A stretch of DNA of 64,000 bases from contig JAQFVV010006273.1 of NCBI GenBank assembly GCA_028023455.1, positions 3,916,142 to 3,980,141 on the forward strand. Reading direction: 5' to 3'. The notes beneath the pieces were generated by a model. It was not told the DNA's origin. It saw nothing but the letters and a program-made list of their open reading frames with translations, and made no database searches. This document shows, piece by piece, positions 27,901 to 42,900 of this stretch. Positions within the stretch are counted from its first letter, which is position 1, and each line of letters opens with the position of its first letter. Origin of the DNA: Epiperipatus broadwayi (lineage: Eukaryota > Onychophora > Udeonychophora > Euonychophora > Peripatidae). Made by a program: the position numbers and the translations under genes.

Positions 27901-30900
27901 ACAGCTTTGAGGAAGACTTCAGAACACTGAAAACATCAGATTGTGTGTGTATAGTAAAAAAAAAATTGCTACAAAGTGTTTAAAATATGGTGTACAAATT
28001 ATATGTGTATAAAATATTACAGCAATATAAAGAAAGTGGTAGGCTTAGTGATCTTTAGCAGAATTAATTATATTTGAAGAGAAGAGAAAGAAAAAAATAA
28101 ATACTTAATTAAAAAAAATGAAACTTTTCTTTAAATATTTTATTGTTGCAAGACTATTGAATTATGAAAAGATACAATTAATATTAGTATTACTATTTTT
28201 GCAACATTATCATAGCAATTAATAGAAAATAATTCTTGAAAAATTAGGAGTCCAATTTACTTTATTAAATTGGCAATGGTTTATAAGAAAGTACAACAGT
28301 CAAAATCTGGAGAGTTAGGGTTGAATATTAATATCACAGTAAAATACATAAAAACAAATACTTTTATAATGCAGTTGTGATTTTTATTAAAAGTAGAAAG
28401 AGATTTGTTCACCTCACTCATGTTATGGCATCTCCAATGGTAAGTAGCATTGCTTTTATTTTATTTAAAATATATTTTGAGAGAGTGCTTATAATATAAT
28501 GATCATTCAGTATTATTTCAATTTGTTTATGATTAGACAATAATTAATTCTAATCAAACAGATTTGATATTTTTATTAAAAATATTCAAAATGAAAACTG
28601 GATATTAATTTTAAAACCAGGAAATAATGACTATAATCCAAGGTAAATCAAAGATATTAGAGATGAGAAAAACACGGTCAAGATCAAATACTTTAAAGTC
28701 ACTCTCACAAATTTTCTGCCTGGTTTGGTGCAGTGGTAGAATGGAAACCATAGACTTCAAAGACCACTTCCAGCACTAAAATTTTTTATAAATTCCAAAG
28801 CAATAAAACATTCAATTATTTGCTTTTAGAAGCAAAACTATCATACATTATAAACTAGAAAATGTGTGGAAATCACTTATCTTTGTGCTTTGGAATAAAA
28901 TAATATCTATTTTTGAAACAATCTTAGATATTTTATTAACTTCTGATCTAAAATTTGGATTATTAAAAGTAAAAAGATTTTATTATTAAGATAGATTTTT
29001 AAAGACATTTCTAGAATTTAAAAGTTTGAATAAATAAATAAAAAATAGCAGAGTGAAAGCAGTATATTAGACTAAAAAATAAATCACTTATGATAAAAAA
29101 TGATTTACAAGAACAAGTTTTTTCTTGGATGTAATGTAACTTATCAGAAGAATAAACACGTAAAGAAAATAAGTAAATTTATTTTAAAAAAATCTTATAA
29201 AAATAATTTATCAACTATATATTATATACTCATACATACATAGTTAGAATAAACTATAACAAATATTAAATCACTCCACATGGCTAAGAAATTCAGCAAT
29301 GCTCTTTGTGAAATAAATATATATTTTGAAATAAGGATTCTAATATATTTATATATTATTTCACACAGGGAAGTGCTGAATTTCTTAACCATATGAGGTA
29401 ATTTAATATTTGGATATTTATTTCAGTTTTATTAAGTACTGGGATTATACTATAACAAATATTCTTAAAATTTATTATTTAAAATATATCAAATGAGATA
29501 AATTTTAATATTATTGTAAAAACAGTTTACCAAACAAGAAGCACTAAAGGCTACCCCTGCTAAGGCTCCAGGGAGATCAGACAAAACAATTGATATTCCT
29601 GCTATGGCTATCAAAATTGATGTTGTAAAATCCAATGTAAAAGCAAACCAGCGAATGGAATAATAGAATGACAAACTAGTAACACAGTTTAAATCTACAA
29701 CATTCTGAAATCTGTAAATGAAAATTAAAATATTATTTTTTCAAAAAATAAAGTTCAGTTGGGTAAATTTGAAAATTAATTTAATGTTATATGTATATAC
29801 TATCATTAACAATCTTTGCTTTTCATACACTCATGAATTCTATTTTTTTAAAGTAATCCTTCTTTTCAACCTAAACAATCCCCCTATTGATGCTGTATAT
29901 ATATATATTTAATAAATAAATATCATTTTTTCCATTTTTTTTTTACATTTCTAATTTTTTAAAATATTTGGTCCTATTTTCTTCCTAATTCAAATACCTA
30001 TAGGTTTAATCATTTTTTTCAATAATTATCTGTCTTTGTTCTATAAAAAACTATACTGCAAAAACCTGTTTAGATTCTATTTTTCATTTCAAATAAAAAA
30101 ATAATAATATACAAAACTACAAATAAAAAACATCAATAATTTGCTTTACAAATTAAAATATTTATTAACCCCACCTATTATTGTTACTTTTGTTTCAATT
30201 GTCTTTCTTCTAATTTCAAACTTAATACAGATTTCATCAATCTTATTTAGCATTTGCTATTGAACAAAATAAAAAATAGATACATCATATTTTTAATTTT
30301 AATATTTTCACGGACAAATGGTGATTTCATATTATTATTATTTTTGGGATATTCCGTATAGTAAAATAGCTAAATAGGTGACGTTTTGGTATAATAACAA
30401 TTTACCTTCCTCAACAATGATAAAGATATGTGCAAGAAATTGTCATCTGGACCAACTGATGCGTGCTGGTTCAGTAAGAAATTGTCATCTGGACCAATAT
30501 TAAAAGTGGATAGAAACCAGTCTCTAAACTTGCATAAGAGTGGTGTTGTCAACATTACGATACAAAAATATTATGACATCACTTGTTTAGTTTTTCAAAT
30601 AGCTATTTTGTTTTCATGGTGATGAGAGCTATCTATCATATTTATAATCATCTTCATCATCAGTATTTATGATACATTAAAAACAAAAATTACTTTATGA
30701 TATGATCAAAATAATGCACTTTGAACATGATCATTTGTGTTTCAGATCTAATTTAATCAAATATCCATTTGTCCATTTTTTTAATGTTTTATTTGTCAAA
30801 TTTCCACATTTTATTTAAATTGCCAATATTATTTAGAATTTTACAGCGTACATTTATTTTGTACTCAACAAGTTCACAGAAGTTTTTCCAATATCTTTTT

Positions 30901-33900
30901 TTTTATGAAAATCCTATTTTTTGTCTAGCTCCCATTATTAGTTTATTAAAAATTAATTTCCATTTTACCATTATTAAAGTAGAAGAATTTATTGCATATC
31001 AGCTAAATGATCAGCAAATTAATTCCCAATACTATTTTTAAATCTAACTTGGACAATACAATCTCTTTAATATTTATTTAAATGTACTGCAGTTTGAATA
31101 AAATTTCACTTAGAATATGATTATTACTGATGTTTTTTTTTAGAAGCAGATTATTTATTTATTTATTGAAATAAATTTTTTTGTCACAATTATTGATAAC
31201 AACAACAAAAATTAAGCAGTTTATAAAAAATAAGTTGCAACATTGAAAACATATAATTAATTAATTGATCTATTTACTGAAATTAGTAATCTGCAATATA
31301 TCTCATATTTAGTTAGAAATTAAAATTATCAAATGGCTTTATTACTTGGGAGTTTATAGAAAGTTTGAGTGCTGGAAGTGACAAAGTTGGGCATGGTCTA
31401 TTGGAACTTACACTCCAGATTTTGCCATTCTAACACTATTATCAAAAAATAATGCAAGAGAAATGATTGATGTCATTATTTGAATCTAGGAGAAAATACT
31501 ATTTTTATATACTTCATTAAAACATTGAGTTTAAACATTAATTTTATTCCAAAAGAATAGAAGGGTTTGCTATAGTATTAATAATAGCTACATTACTTTC
31601 AGGATTATTAAAACATCTTGATTATAACTCAAAGTTGTGATGTTAATTTTTAAATACTAATTGACTATTGATTCTTTTATTGATGCTTATGTGTTCTGGA
31701 TTCATAAACAAAAAAATGAATACATTTTATTTTAAACATTACCTTATTAATCAGCAACAAACATGAAGTCAGCTTAAAGTATACCTTTATAGTTGAGTTT
31801 GACTTAATAGTCTAATTTAACTGAAATATGATGTAATTTGATTTTATTTTTGTCAAATTTCCTATTGTTGTTGATCAGTGATACACTATTTCTAATCTCT
31901 AACATTGTGGTAGCAAAATGTATAATCCATTGGACACTGACCCTCTGCGAACTTTTATACACAAATTAAGGATGAGAGACAGAGATGAGTGAATTGCGCC
32001 ACAGTTCACCTTCACGAGAAAATGGAACCTGATTAACATGACTTTTAGTGTGTAAATAAGAATCTTGTTACCCTAAGCAATAATGTACTTTTTCATTGTT
32101 TTGTACAACTAAATTTAAAATGTGTAATAAAGTTCTTGATGAAAAAAAATGTATTAGAAATTTTTTATTATTAAATACAGAAATAATGATTTAGAATTCT
32201 TTTCTATTTGTTGAAAGCTGAATTCTAATTCAGTATCTTTTGAATGCTACTGCACTAGAATTCTCACTCTTACACCAGAATGTAATAATTTATGATGATG
32301 ATTATGTTCACTATTTTTAATATTTTATGTGGATTTTATTTATTAAATAGAGCTGACCTTTTTGTTGTAATTAGTAAAGGAGTCTTTTTAAAATAAATAA
32401 AAACTAAAATTTTGATAATTAGTAAAGGAATTTTTTAAAACTAAATTACAAATACAATGACTTATAGTACTCTTTTGACTTAATGTAATAAAATAATTAA
32501 CTTACTTTTCTAAAATGTTCTTTTGTTTTTTATATGTTTGTATAGTTATCATCCCATGCAAGCTTGAACTCAGATGATTGATTACTGGAGACCTTGATAT
32601 ACTGTCTAAACGTTTTAATTCATTTACAGCAGTTTGGTAAAATTTTTCAACCAAATATGATAGAACTGCACAAATTACTAAAGGTATTATTGCATATGGT
32701 TGTATAACACACATCTGAACGGCACCACCAATGCAGAAAAAGAATATGTTGACAAAACTAGTAATGGATGTTGGTAGTTGAACATCAACTAAAATATATA
32801 AAACTGGACATAATTATGCATCTTAATACTAATTATAATATAAAAAGCTCATTAAGATGTAGATCTAAAATTAAGATATAATAAATTGTGATAATATAGT
32901 AGCAAGCAATAAAAAACTGCTATCAGTGATAATCAGATAATATTACTTGGCTGTAGAACTTTTTACATTACTAGTAATTGTGCTAAAATTTATGAGTGAA
33001 TGTTTTGTTTTTTAAGCTTGAAAATTATTTAATGAAAGTCATTTAATAATTTTAAGATTAAATTTTATTACATTTTTTTTTTTTTTTTGCATATGTCAAA
33101 TGCGTTGACCGGGAAGCGAACCTGGGCCAGCTGCTTGAAAGATAGCTATGCTAACCACTAGGCCACCAACGCTTGACTAAATTTTATTAAACTTAAAAGA
33201 TCTATTTATATGCTATTTCATATGTTCGGGCAAAATTTTTGACATATTTCAAAAGCTATTAAAAAGATCTATATTTGTTAGTAGCATAAGGATATAGATT
33301 TTGTTAGTGCTAATAAAAACTTTTTATTGTTTCAAAAATTATTGCTGGCATACTTATGAAAATATGAGTATATAGATTTTGTTAGTGCTAATAAAAACTT
33401 TTTATTGTTTCAAAAATTATTGCTGGCATACTTATGAAAATATGAGTATATCCCCCCCCCAAAAAAAAAAAACCTTTATTGTAAATAAAATTAATTATTC
33501 AACTTGAATAAGATTTAAATCACTTTTATATTAGATTTAAAGGATAACAGTAAAGATTCAACTTGCGACTTACCGATTTTATAATTTTGCTCCCATTTAT
33601 ACATTTATATAGCTGAAGACATTCATTTCTAATTTTTTATATCAAATTTTAATATCTTTTTTTAATATTTCAGAAGAAATTTATAAATGATGAGTGTAAG
33701 AAAATAATATACAACAAGTATACATGCACGTACATTATTCCAGCATGACGGAATTCTAAGTAAAAAAATAAAAATTAATTAATAGTCTAGTTATTTCAAA
33801 TTTGCCAAAAAATAAGAATTTGTTTTGTTTTTAGGGAGACAATTTACGAGAATCATTACATGATGCTAAAGTAGTTTTAAAAATTTTGCATGATTACACA

Positions 33901-36900
33901 TAATTTTAATACAGACATATATGTGTGATTATTTATCAAATGTTTTAATTTTAAGAGAGAGGGATCCTTTTTCCATCATAATCAATATTATTATGATCAT
34001 CACAATTTGTTAAAACTGCTTGTGCCAGGATCATTTTTTTGTCAATAAAGAGAAATTAGAACTTGATAAATAAATGCTTCTTTTATTAAAACCTGGTAGA
34101 GGGAAATCAGATGGCTTACAATTATTTTTTGTTATAAAGTAAAAACTGGGTGTCGTATGATCATGAAAATTTTATATGTTAGTGTTTGAATGAAGAAAGA
34201 TTAACAGTACAAATGTGGATGTATAGCTAATTTTCTTCCCAGGATCATCAATTAATATATATTGCTGTTGTGCTATAAAGATGATAATATTGGAAATATA
34301 GATATTCACATAACATTGTAATATCCTGCAAACCATTACGTAACCTATCTTTGAGATAAGATCACATGTTTAACATCAATGGTTGTAAAGGGTATACAAC
34401 AATATAGCCACATTTATCATTTTCACAATCAACTCTCCCCTGCCCCATCAAATATTATCAGTGACCATTAACTTTTATTAAGTAATAGAATTTGTTTAAT
34501 GATTAAAATATGTCTATCTAAAAAAATAATTATAAGTTTGCTTATAATTTGAAAGCATTTCCACGATGGTCAAACTTAAATCATTACATGGCAGGTAAAA
34601 GTATCCACTACTGCATATGCACCATATATATTATAATTGCATATAGTTTTTCATACTTTGTATAATAAATTTTTATAATATATATTTAAATGAATTGTTA
34701 CATTTAGAGTTGCAAGCTCCAAACTTTTCTGACCTCAAAACTTTAATGATATACACTTTAGATAAATATGTTATTGATTATTAGTAAATATTCATTAAAT
34801 TAGAGATTAAATCTTAATTAAAAATTATACTTGGAATATTTTTCTTTTTCCAAGTGCAATATCTTTAAATCACTAAACATCACATGATCACCATCTCTTA
34901 TGCTTGCACATAACTGTTATTAACACAGGCAAAACTCCCCATACAGTAGTGCCACTCAGTGCCAGCCAGAGTAAATCAATGGATGCCAGAAGGCTTGTGC
35001 ATAAAATCCCCATCTAGTGCCTACTCATCCAAGATGAGTAGGCAATCCATTGATAATTCTGGCTGGTTCTAAGTGGCACTACTGTATGGAGAGTTTTGCC
35101 TGTGTAATATCTTTATTACATATATTTAAAATTTCCTCCATATATTCTTCAAACATATGAATAAAGTTGTGTGCTGACATTTGTAAATCAAAATATAATA
35201 ATTTGATACTGTCAAATTATGAACAAAAGTTAAAGACATTTAAAACATTGTGACCTTGGCCAATTGATGAATGCATCTTGAAAGTCATTTCACTTTATTA
35301 GGTGTGTATTTGGAGATGTTTCAAAATTTGGTGCTAAATTAGAAGTTTTAACTATAAGCAAATCTCTTTTATTCAATAAAATAGAAACATATAGTTCTAA
35401 AAAGTAATAGAAAGATTATTAAAAACATTATTTAATGAAACTAAATATTTCATCATTCCACATGTTTAATTAATTCACATTTTATTATCTAAACAACATC
35501 TATTTATTTTTATTTGATTTTTAAAATTTATTTGTTTATGTTTAAAACTCAAAAAAATTAAAATGTTATTTATTTTCAAAATATACAAAAATTCCATTTA
35601 CAAACATTTATTAGAAAATGATTATTAGTTAGTTATTCATTTTATTAATAAACAAAAGTTGAAATATTTTTAAAAGCCATTTATTATCAATTTGACTAAT
35701 TTCTGTTAATTAACATTATGCAATTGTTGAAAGTAAGCAGATAAAACAATGGATGTTTTGTTTGATAGAAAAAAAATATTTTGGATCATTATGATTTATT
35801 TTAAAAGAATTTTGTGCAAATGATTCAATACATTGGCATTTCACATTCAGCAAAAGCAAACTACTTCAGATGTATACATTTGGTATATAATATAAGTAGT
35901 AATAATATAAAAATACAATCTCAATATAAAAAATAGTTATATCAATATCTAGTTGATTATTACAAAATAAAAAAAGACATCTATATTTCTTAATTCACAT
36001 ATGAACATATTCAAAATTACAATCATATATTTTAATAGCTCTAATGAAACTCTTTTTTAAGACTTTCAACATCCATATTCTGATTCTACATTTTAATTAA
36101 TCCTAATAGATAATTTTTGACAAATAAATTAACATTTACATTTTTAAAAAAAATTGTCTTCTAGAATAATTTATATTTAGGATTTTTTCCACTACTCAGT
36201 ATATTTGTTACATTTATTTTATATGCATAACATTATAAAACATTAAAAATTTTATTTCCATAAAATTTAATGTATTTGTGATATAATTTTTAAATATTCT
36301 GAAACTAGCATTATTTGTATTTTAAGTTCTGGAAGCAAAATATAAAATTGGAACAAAATATCAAGTAATTTAATTTTTGTACATAAAAACATTTTTTTAT
36401 TTTATAGCCTGCATCCTATCACTTTATAAAAAACAAATTCTATGTGTAAATAATGTTTAGTAAAAAAAAAAAAAATTACAAATCTTTGTTTCATAACAAA
36501 TATTGTTTGTATATTAATAACCCATAAATAATTTCTATATATTTTTTTTAAATAAGATTTTACATCTTATTTTTTATACACCATTTTTCAAAACTATATT
36601 TTCTTATAACAGTTATATTTTATCTTCAATTCATAATTTTTTTTGTATCTAACATAAGATAATATGTATTTTTAACATTAGAATAGGAAGGAAGAGTAGT
36701 TGAGAGTTAGAATAGTTAATGTTGTCAATATAGAATCAAATCACACTTAAATTGGTTAAAAAAAAATAGCTTAAAACATTAAAAAATATGTTTAATTAAT
36801 ATTAAAAGAAGTTGCTTTTTGAGTGAATAATATGAAGGCTGATTTGGTTTGTGTATATATGTTGTATTTATTTTGTTGAATTTTACTTGAAAAGGTCTAT

Positions 36901-39900
36901 TTGTTCATAGATAAAACTATGGACGTGAAAGAATTTCATTAAACATTTTTTTTGGCTGGTATGTAATGTTATATGATTTTGTATTTTATAATTATATATA
37001 AATATATTTGTGTGTGTGTGTATGTAAATAATTGGTATAAGCTAATTTTAAGAGAAATTAAAGGTAAAACATATTCAAAATTACGAAACATATTTCATTT
37101 TTATTTTTAAATATTTAAATAAAAGAAAGTACCCCCCCCCCCCCTATTTCTTAGAGATTAATTAAGATTGTTTTATACTGATTAAAATGTTTAAATAATA
37201 TATATAATTAAGAATGCTTTTTTATGCTGAAAATTTTAGATAAAATAATTTTTTTATAGTACTATTTTAAAACAGAATAAACTAAAAATAAATAGCTTAA
37301 ATCAAAATTTTAGAGAATTGAATTATTTTTAAATATTAAAGAACGAAAAACATGTTCTAATTAAAATTAAATCATATAATTATACTAGAATAACTAGGGA
37401 GAGTTCTATTATAATGTTTGTTTGATTCATTAAAGAGAAAAACACTTTTATACTTATTTGTACTAATCAATAAAAATAAATTAATCCCCATAGATAATAA
37501 TCCTTCTATAAAATTCCAGATTAAAAAAAGGCTTGGTAAAAGGGTATAAACTAAGATTTTAAATAAGCAAAGAGTCAGAGAAATTGTAGTTTGTGAAAGA
37601 AATGTATCAATTTATTGTTTTCCTAAATTCTAGTAACAATATATTCTTCATAGAATATTAGTCTAAAAGTTTGATTTCCCTGAATTTCTTATGGAGAATC
37701 ATGAAATGAGATAAAGTCAAATTTCTACCCATCGATGTTATCTATATATAAATCTGATCTCCAGAAAGTGATTGATTTAAAATTCCCTTTGATGAATGCA
37801 GTAAAACATGAAAATAAATCTGATTTAATCCTAGAAGCCTGAAGCTTTGACACTATTCAAAATAGAAATGAGAAAAGAAATGTTGGCAAAACAACAATAT
37901 ATTTATAAATTTGTGAGCCTAAAGATATTATAAAGGTATTTGTATTTATTTTAAACTATAAAACTCTTAAAAAAATTATCAGTGCTTTTTTATATATATA
38001 TTTCTAAAGTTAATCATGCAAATATTAATAGTTTAAAATTAAATTTCCTAGGAATATTTCTTTTATATATGTAAATGTAGATACTTATGTATATAGTTTT
38101 ATAATTTATGTAATAATTTATTTTTTTATTATTATATACACATAAAAGAAAAAAAAAGTAAGTTAGAATAAAAGTAGTTCTCTGTGTGGGGGGACGTTAA
38201 TAATGGGACTGAAATGTTTAAGATATAATGGCTGATAGTTTGTTTTATATTTCTACATGAAGGCACAAACTATATTTATATATGCATGTTTGAATGTGCA
38301 TTCATTCTGGTAGAAGAGATCGATTATAAAAGAATGTTATGAGATTTATATGACTAAAATGATATATTAAGAAGTATTGATATTTGATATTTTGATTACT
38401 AAAAAAATACTTATTTGTGTGATGCATACACCCCTTAGATAAGAAGATTTTCGGACAAATAATAAAAGTAATTATATTGAATCAATGATGGTTTTGAAAT
38501 AAATCTTTATATAAATATATATGTGAAATAGTATTAGAAATTGAGTAAAAAAATATTGAATAATGTTTGAAGTTAAATAATAATGAAGATGTAGCAGTAA
38601 TTTTACATTATGTATTTATGAATTGTTCTTCTGGTTGGGGTAAAATGGTCAGTCAAATGACTATTTGGATATAAAAGTAGTAAATGTTCAAGTATTTACT
38701 AATAATTAGCAGTTCAAGATTTAGATATACCATTGCAGTCTATTTATTGGCCTATTATAACCATAATGATATCTTGTTTGCTATTTCATTATAATAAGTT
38801 ATAAAGATTATAAAAGTTTCTATATTTTGCCTAAGATTAAAATATTTATTGATCTAACTTTAGTATGGTATGGCATAGGAGGGTTAAGATGAATAAATGT
38901 TGAAATGTATTATGTTTTAACAGCACATACCAAGGGTACACTTAAAAATAACTGGAATCATTCTCCAGTTTGTGTTTCTGCTATTACATACATCTTGCAA
39001 GAACCCTTCTATATCAATCAGCCAATTGACATTGCCATGTGAATTTATGGTGCTACATACCACATTTTTTGTAAAATGCATTTCATGTACTAGTCAATTT
39101 TTATAATAACTGAAAAATTTGAAAAATGTGAAATTCTATTTTTATTCATAGAAAATTGTAAGGAAACCCAGTTCTAATGTTTAAAACAGATTACAAGCAA
39201 GGTGATCTCATAAAAACACAAGTTTATGAGTGGTTTAATTGAAATATTAAATTCACCACATCCCTAAAAAGCATCACAATTGAAGTCCAAAAGCAAAACA
39301 ATACTAATTGATTTTTTTTTTTGATGCAAACAACACTTTTCTCTCAGATTTAGTTCTTAATAGTCAGATATTTTTTTTGTCTGCAAGTTCTGAAACATTT
39401 ATGTGATATGGTCAAATGTAAATGTCCCATTTTCTGGCAAAGGAGAGAGTGCAAGCTTCATCCCAACAAAATGTCATCTCTCAAAGCCTTGAGATATGAA
39501 ACACTTTTTAAATAAATTCAGCATGACTCAGCTTATCTAGAAGCCATATTTGCTTAATCTCACTTTGTGAAATTTTTTAAAAATCTCTCGAATGAAAAAA
39601 TACCTCAATATTTTTTTGCAGATTTAGTAGTGAAAAAAAATACCACAGGCATTAAAAAACTACAATTTGCAAGTGTTTCCACACTACTTTGAAAAATAAA
39701 AAAAATGTTTAGACTAATGGGTTGCATCAAATGATTAGTAATTTGAAAAATATTAAATTTATAACATAAAACAAACAAACAATTTTTTATTATAAAATTC
39801 TGATACTTTGTAAAACAGTGAGTTAAAAATCAAGTAAGTTCAGGAAAGATCATAAAGTGACAGTTTAAATTATTGCGATCAAAAATGGAACTATATTTAA

Positions 39901-42900
39901 AATGATAAACCTTATTCAAATGAGAATAGATTACAAACTGACTCATTATAGTTATATGTATTTTTTAATATTAATTTATGAATAAACTATATTTGTATTT
40001 AAGCTGTTTTTATGGAATCTATTCTTTTTAGAGGCAAAACTGAGATAGAGGTCAAAGCAGACACAGGATAATCAAGAAACTAACATCTGACTAGCATACA
40101 AAATATTTAGTTTTTTAAGCATTAAGATAGATCATCTTTAAAATCTACACACATATTTATAGATTCATGTTAACTTACTGTTTTTATGGTGATGATTGGT
40201 AGTTCTTTGGTGGCAATAAATATTGTTTAGATACATGCTTTCTAGACCATTACATTCTATGTCTTAATACCTGACTTAAACAAGTTAAATAATGTAGGAA
40301 CCCAAATTCCACTCTGAGGACCTTAAAACTAATTTTTATTTTATCTGATGCTTTCATTATTTATATTGTTATAACAAAAATGATTTATTACAATTAAACC
40401 CAATTAGCAAATTTTCTTGTAATATTAAATTTATTTTTGAAAATGTTCACAATCAACTAGATCAAAGACAGAAAAAAGATCCAAAATACATTTGAATCTG
40501 TTTTTTATTTAAAGCATCAGAAAAATGTTTTTGACGAACTACTAGATTTGTTAATATAGATTTTATAGCTATTAAATCATTCTGTGAATTTTGAAATAAG
40601 CAACAGATATCTTTTGATATTATGTAATGTATAATATATTCAAATATTCTTGACAATGTAGGCAAAGAATAGGTTTATAATTTACAGAATCATATCTATT
40701 TTTTTAGAAATACATTACATTTCTTACCACTTTTAATACATCAAAAATATATTTAAGATAAACCTATATCAATTTAAGTTGCATCTATATAAACTAATGC
40801 TATAAAATAATTGCAAGACCCTTTGAATTTTTTTGAGAAGACTATTTTCTATCAAAACTAGGCATCAGTTTTTATCAGATAGTTTAGGGAAATAAAGATT
40901 TAAAAGTAGAAAGAATCAATTTTTAATGTAACAACAAATAACTAATGGCATAAATAATATAAGACAAAAACAGTTTTTGATTTTACTATCATCTAACGTA
41001 AGGTTAAGTAATCAATAACCACTATATATATATATATATACATATACACCTTTAGTGTTGGCATTTTTACTCTCAAATTTGTTTCTGGCATTAGTCTTTA
41101 ATAAGAAGGCATGAGATTCAAAATTGGAAGAAATATAAAATCTATAGTCAATGAATAGCTGAAGATACTAATATAATTACTGAAATGGGTTTATGTCTGT
41201 GTAATTGGATGAATAGAGTTCAAACCATATTCATTTGAATTTCAAGTTTTTAGCTTGACAAGTAAAATGAAGTTAAAAATGGTTTGCTGAATACACATAT
41301 CCAATGCTTTTAATTTTGAATCCTGTGCATCATTGATAGAGGCAAAAGATAAACTCTGGCTTGAGGGTGAGAATTCAGGGATTATATATATATATATATG
41401 GTAATCATTGATTATACAAGCTTACACTAGATGGCAAAAGAGTGAGAGCTTCATTACATTTTAATATGACTAATCTAAGCTAAGAAGCTTATGATGCTAA
41501 GGATAAATTCTGCCTTTATCAGAGTATCAGCACGTATTGGAACAATGGCAATAAAAATATGAATCTTGATTAAAACACGTTGAATGTCATATAAATAAAA
41601 AATCAAAAACTCAATGTAGTTGAAAAATAATATTAGCTAAGCATAAAACATTTTTCAGGTGCAAAATGAAAATTAAAAAAAAATCTCAAACAACATTTTT
41701 ATAATCTAATGAGTAAATTCAACTTCTCCAGTATCCTTTAACCACTGCCATGAAATGTTGTTCTGAAATAATACTTTCTTAAAATATATCTAATATCAAA
41801 AGCTTATTTATGTATTACTTTTCTGAAGGTGTGTGGAAGCTACAACCAAGCAACAATAGGCAATCATCACAGATGATAGGTTTTATTGTTACTACATCAT
41901 TAACATAATTTAATGTAGCATTTTAAATTTACATCTATATCAATCTCTTTACATAGTAATTATTTTTAAATTAAAATATACTGAATATAAAGCATATTGT
42001 CATAAACTCTAAATATAAGCATCTATAATAAAAAAGTTTTTTGAAATTTTCCAAATGTTAAATTAAAAATATAATAAACAAAAATAATAAGGAACAACTA
42101 CATACAACTGCATTATAAAAGATAATTATTTCTTTTTAAGTTTTAATATTTAAAATTAACTTTATTAAATTAAATTTATGACTAATCAGAGAATTGCTGG
42201 ATAACTTTCTAAAATTATTATGAGTTTCTATTGTAAAAAATATTTTTTCTACATATTAAATACATATCACAAACAAAATAAATCCTAGATATGATATAGA
42301 ATAAATATCTTTATCTAACAACAAAATAATATATGACAATAGCTGTAATATAATCATATAATTTTAACATATAAGAGCTCTTTTCTGTAATTTTTAAATT
42401 TTTGCCCTTTTCAATATGTCTTAACTACAAAAATAACCTATATTGCATACATAGGGCCATCTACCGGCTTTATATAAAATTAACACAAGCCTATAATTTA
42501 TGCTTTAATATCTTTATAATGAGCATAAATTATAGGCTTGTGTTAATTTTATATAGAGCCGGTAGATGTCACTATGTATGCAATATAGGTTATTTTTGTA
42601 GTTAAGATATATTGAAAAGGGCAAAAATTTAAAAATTGAGCTTTTATATATTATAATTATATGATTATATTACAGCTATTGTGGTATATTAGTTTGTAGT
42701 TAGATAAAGATATTTATTCTATATCATATCTAGGATTTATTTTTAATTTGCAAAAGCAACATAAAGGATTTATTCTTTGTACTTTAGATATCACAAACAA
42801 TATATTAGAGGCAAATATTATACCTAATTTTTTTTAGTATTTTACCTTCTTCTAAGTCTTTTGTGAATCGATTTAAAATTCTTCCTGAAGGATTTTTATC

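Larger units (their letters stand above)
17317..29530 (-). other. ABCC5-like: Intron between exons d and e (largest)
   Basis: 12.2 kb intron. Contains a short inverted repeat at 19087-19234 (ttccatctcgacaaaa and its complement), a 1.34 kb TIR element (22205-23547), hairpin repeats at 24175-24300, 24805-25024 and 27146-27662, the H1 foldback (26227-26550), and an inverted repeat at 29240-29400. A less AT-rich block at 18500-19060 and 19500-20250 shows nothing recognisable. Confidence 0.8.
32789..42845 (-). other. ABCC5-like: Intron between exons b and c
   Basis: 10 kb intron. Holds SINE family 2 (33059-33189), the 78-bp duplication (33293-33448), H2 (34869-35106), a poly-C run at about 37131-37144, a TA run at 41022-41041, and a 13-bp-flanked palindrome (42277-42787). 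35110-41000 is A/T-rich without recognisable elements. Confidence 0.8.

Noticed and set aside
28715-28785. Functional tRNA gene
   Set aside because: A-box-like string only; no B box or acceptor stem.
30769-31041. 90-codon open frame on the plus strand
   Set aside because: Composition is that of AT-rich DNA (F, L, I, S), no motif, inside an intron of the minus-strand gene.
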